Shown here in pieces: positions 5,871 to 6,915 of a stretch of 6,915 nt of DNA. The position numbers and the translations under genes were made by a program. The stretch covers positions 1-6,915 of the forward strand of contig CAJXLZ010000056.1 of NCBI GenBank assembly GCA_913056505.1, in the 5' to 3' direction. Source of the stretch: an uncultured Desulfurellaceae bacterium (lineage in GTDB: Bacteria; Campylobacterota_A; Desulfurellia; Desulfurellales; Hippeaceae). A model generated the notes under the pieces. It saw nothing but the letters and a program-made list of their open reading frames with translations, searched no databases and was not told the DNA's origin. Numbering within the stretch: position 1 is the stretch's first letter; each line of letters begins with the position of its first letter.

Positions 5871-6915
5871 TTTTCACTGCGCGAATATATCGTGTATATA
5901 GTGCCACCTCTTGAAATAATATATAACCTGCCTTTATATGCGGAAAAATTCGAATCAAATTCGCCCGAAATGTGCTTTATATCCATAATCTTCCCGCTCA
6001 GCGAATCCAAAGCTACCAAAGTACCGTGATTATCTATAGCATAGAGATAATCACCGGAAAGATGCAGGGCATATACATTGACCTTGTTTGATATCTTTTT
6101 CTTCCACAGCACTTCCCCGCTTGATGAATCCATAGCAAGTATGTTGCCGCCATTATCAGCAATAAACAGTACAAATTCGCCAATGGCTATGTTCGAATAT
6201 CCTGATATTTTTCTTTTCCATATTACATCTCCGCTGTTTTTATCCAAAGCCTCTATATATCCATTCACGGCAGCAGCAAATATCTTATCGCCAGAATTTT
6301 TAGGCTCTGCATCAACATCAACAAACAGCGTCCCCTTGCCCATCTCCGCTTCCCAAATTTGATCTCCGTTTTCTGACAACTTAGAAATTGTGCCGTCATT
6401 AAAACCAAGATATATGCCATCTTTATCCAATACCGAAGATACTCCTCTTATGGACAACATATTGTAATCTTTCGAAAACTTCCAAATAATATCACCGTTA
6501 TTCGAATTAATGCAGTATAGTGCATTGTTCTCCGTTGTAACATACAATCTATCTTTAACTTTTTTTATGGAACCTGCTATGGGGTATCCTAAATATTTCT
6601 TCCATAATATTTTTTTAGAAAAGCTGATCTTATATAAGTTTCCGGCAAGCGTGCCTGCATATATAAACTTATCAGCATATATCTTGGCTTGAATAGGCTC
6701 ACCCAAATCAAGCCTCCATCTGAGCTTATAATTATTGATCGATACAACATATATCTCGCCGTCTTTATTGCCTGCGATTATACTGCCCGCACCTACAAAA
6801 ACAGGGGTTTTGTATTCCATATCATCAATATTTATAATTTTTTTAACCATTACGGGTGGAGCTATAATATTTTTGGCAATATTACCGTTATTCTTTGGAT
6901 GTTGCTCTACATTTA
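5867..6915 (-). CDS. bamB: BamB-like PQQ-repeat beta-propeller, probable outer-membrane assembly lipoprotein, N-terminus outside window
   Basis: Counting from the ATG at 6850 there are 327 residues carrying about eight propeller repeats of the form nGxIxALDxxSGxxxW, for example NKDGEIYVVS, TLAGNLYKIS, NGYIEALDKNSGDVIW, GGNILAMDSSSGEVLW and HGTLVALDSLSGKI, ending in RGGTIYTIY. Eight blades fit BamB, the periplasmic scaffold lipoprotein of the BAM complex that inserts outer-membrane proteins. Two spots match BamB closely: SIRG at 133-136 with VSS after it, and VDVDAEP at 177-183, followed by the AxNGxIxALD blade. The ATG at 6850 is unlikely to be the start: it has no ribosome binding site, and the frame stays open to the right edge, reading ...NGNIAKNIIAPPV before it. 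The export signal and lipobox cysteine would therefore lie outside the window. Its TGA overlaps the ftsH start. Another periplasmic or enzyme-linked PQQ-repeat propeller remains possible, so the bamB name is likely rather than certain. Confidence 0.75.
   Translation of the reverse strand, partial: NVEQHPKNNGNIAKNIIAPPVMVKKIINIDDMEYKTPVFVGAGSIIAGNKDGEIYVVSINNYKLRWRLDLGEPIQAKIYADKFIYAGTLAGNLYKISFSKKILWKKYLGYPIAGSIKKVKDRLYVTTENNALYCINSNNGDIIWKFSKDYNMLSIRGVSSVLDKDGIYLGFNDGTISKLSENGDQIWEAEMGKGTLFVDVDAEPKNSGDKIFAAAVNGYIEALDKNSGDVIWKRKISGYSNIAIGEFVLFIADNGGNILAMDSSSGEVLWKKKISNKVNVYALHLSGDYLYAIDNHGTLVALDSLSGKIMDIKHISGEFDSNFSAYKGRLYIISRGGTIYTIYSRSEK

Noticed and set aside
1..6915. CRISPR array, insertion sequence, tRNA, rRNA or prophage signals
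   Set aside because: I saw no spaced direct repeats, transposase or integrase sequence, terminal inverted repeats or RNA gene hallmarks; apart from the 71-base and 16-base gaps the window is all protein coding.

Overview
The window shows a low-GC (roughly 35-40% by eye), gene-dense stretch of a bacterial chromosome. It holds five protein genes in two convergent groups, separated by a single 71-base gap. The right-hand group includes a BamB-like beta-propeller (outer-membrane assembly factor) next to the membrane protease FtsH, which points to a Gram-negative (diderm) bacterium. Codon choice is AT-rich (many ATA and AGA codons). I cannot name the genus. A low-GC member of a deltaproteobacterial, Desulfurella-like or Deferribacter-like lineage is only a guess.

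Left, plus strand (1-3119): two consecutive AMP-forming acyl-CoA synthetases of different subfamilies, 16 bases apart. The first is of the medium-chain type (MACS) and is cut by the left window edge. The second is complete and of the YngI/ACSF2 type. They look co-transcribed and probably activate carboxylic or fatty acids to CoA thioesters for degradation or lipid use. The actual substrates cannot be read from the sequence.

Middle (3120-3190): a short convergent intergenic gap dominated by a perfect 12-bp stem, 3-nt loop hairpin. One arm ends inside the stop codon of the minus-strand group. It is followed by T-rich sequence on the minus strand and is most likely a terminator, perhaps serving both directions.

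Right, minus strand (6915 down to 3191): a tightly packed group in the order bamB-like (cut by the right edge), ftsH, then a tandem-domain universal stress protein. bamB and ftsH share an ATGA stop/start overlap, and ftsH and the stress protein gene overlap by 14 bases. This suggests one transcript with translational coupling and links outer-membrane assembly, inner-membrane proteolysis and a stress-response nucleotide-binding protein.

I see no mobile element, CRISPR array, tRNA, rRNA or clearly new system. The most notable signals are the tightly overlapping bamB-ftsH-usp arrangement and the terminator that begins within a stop codon.
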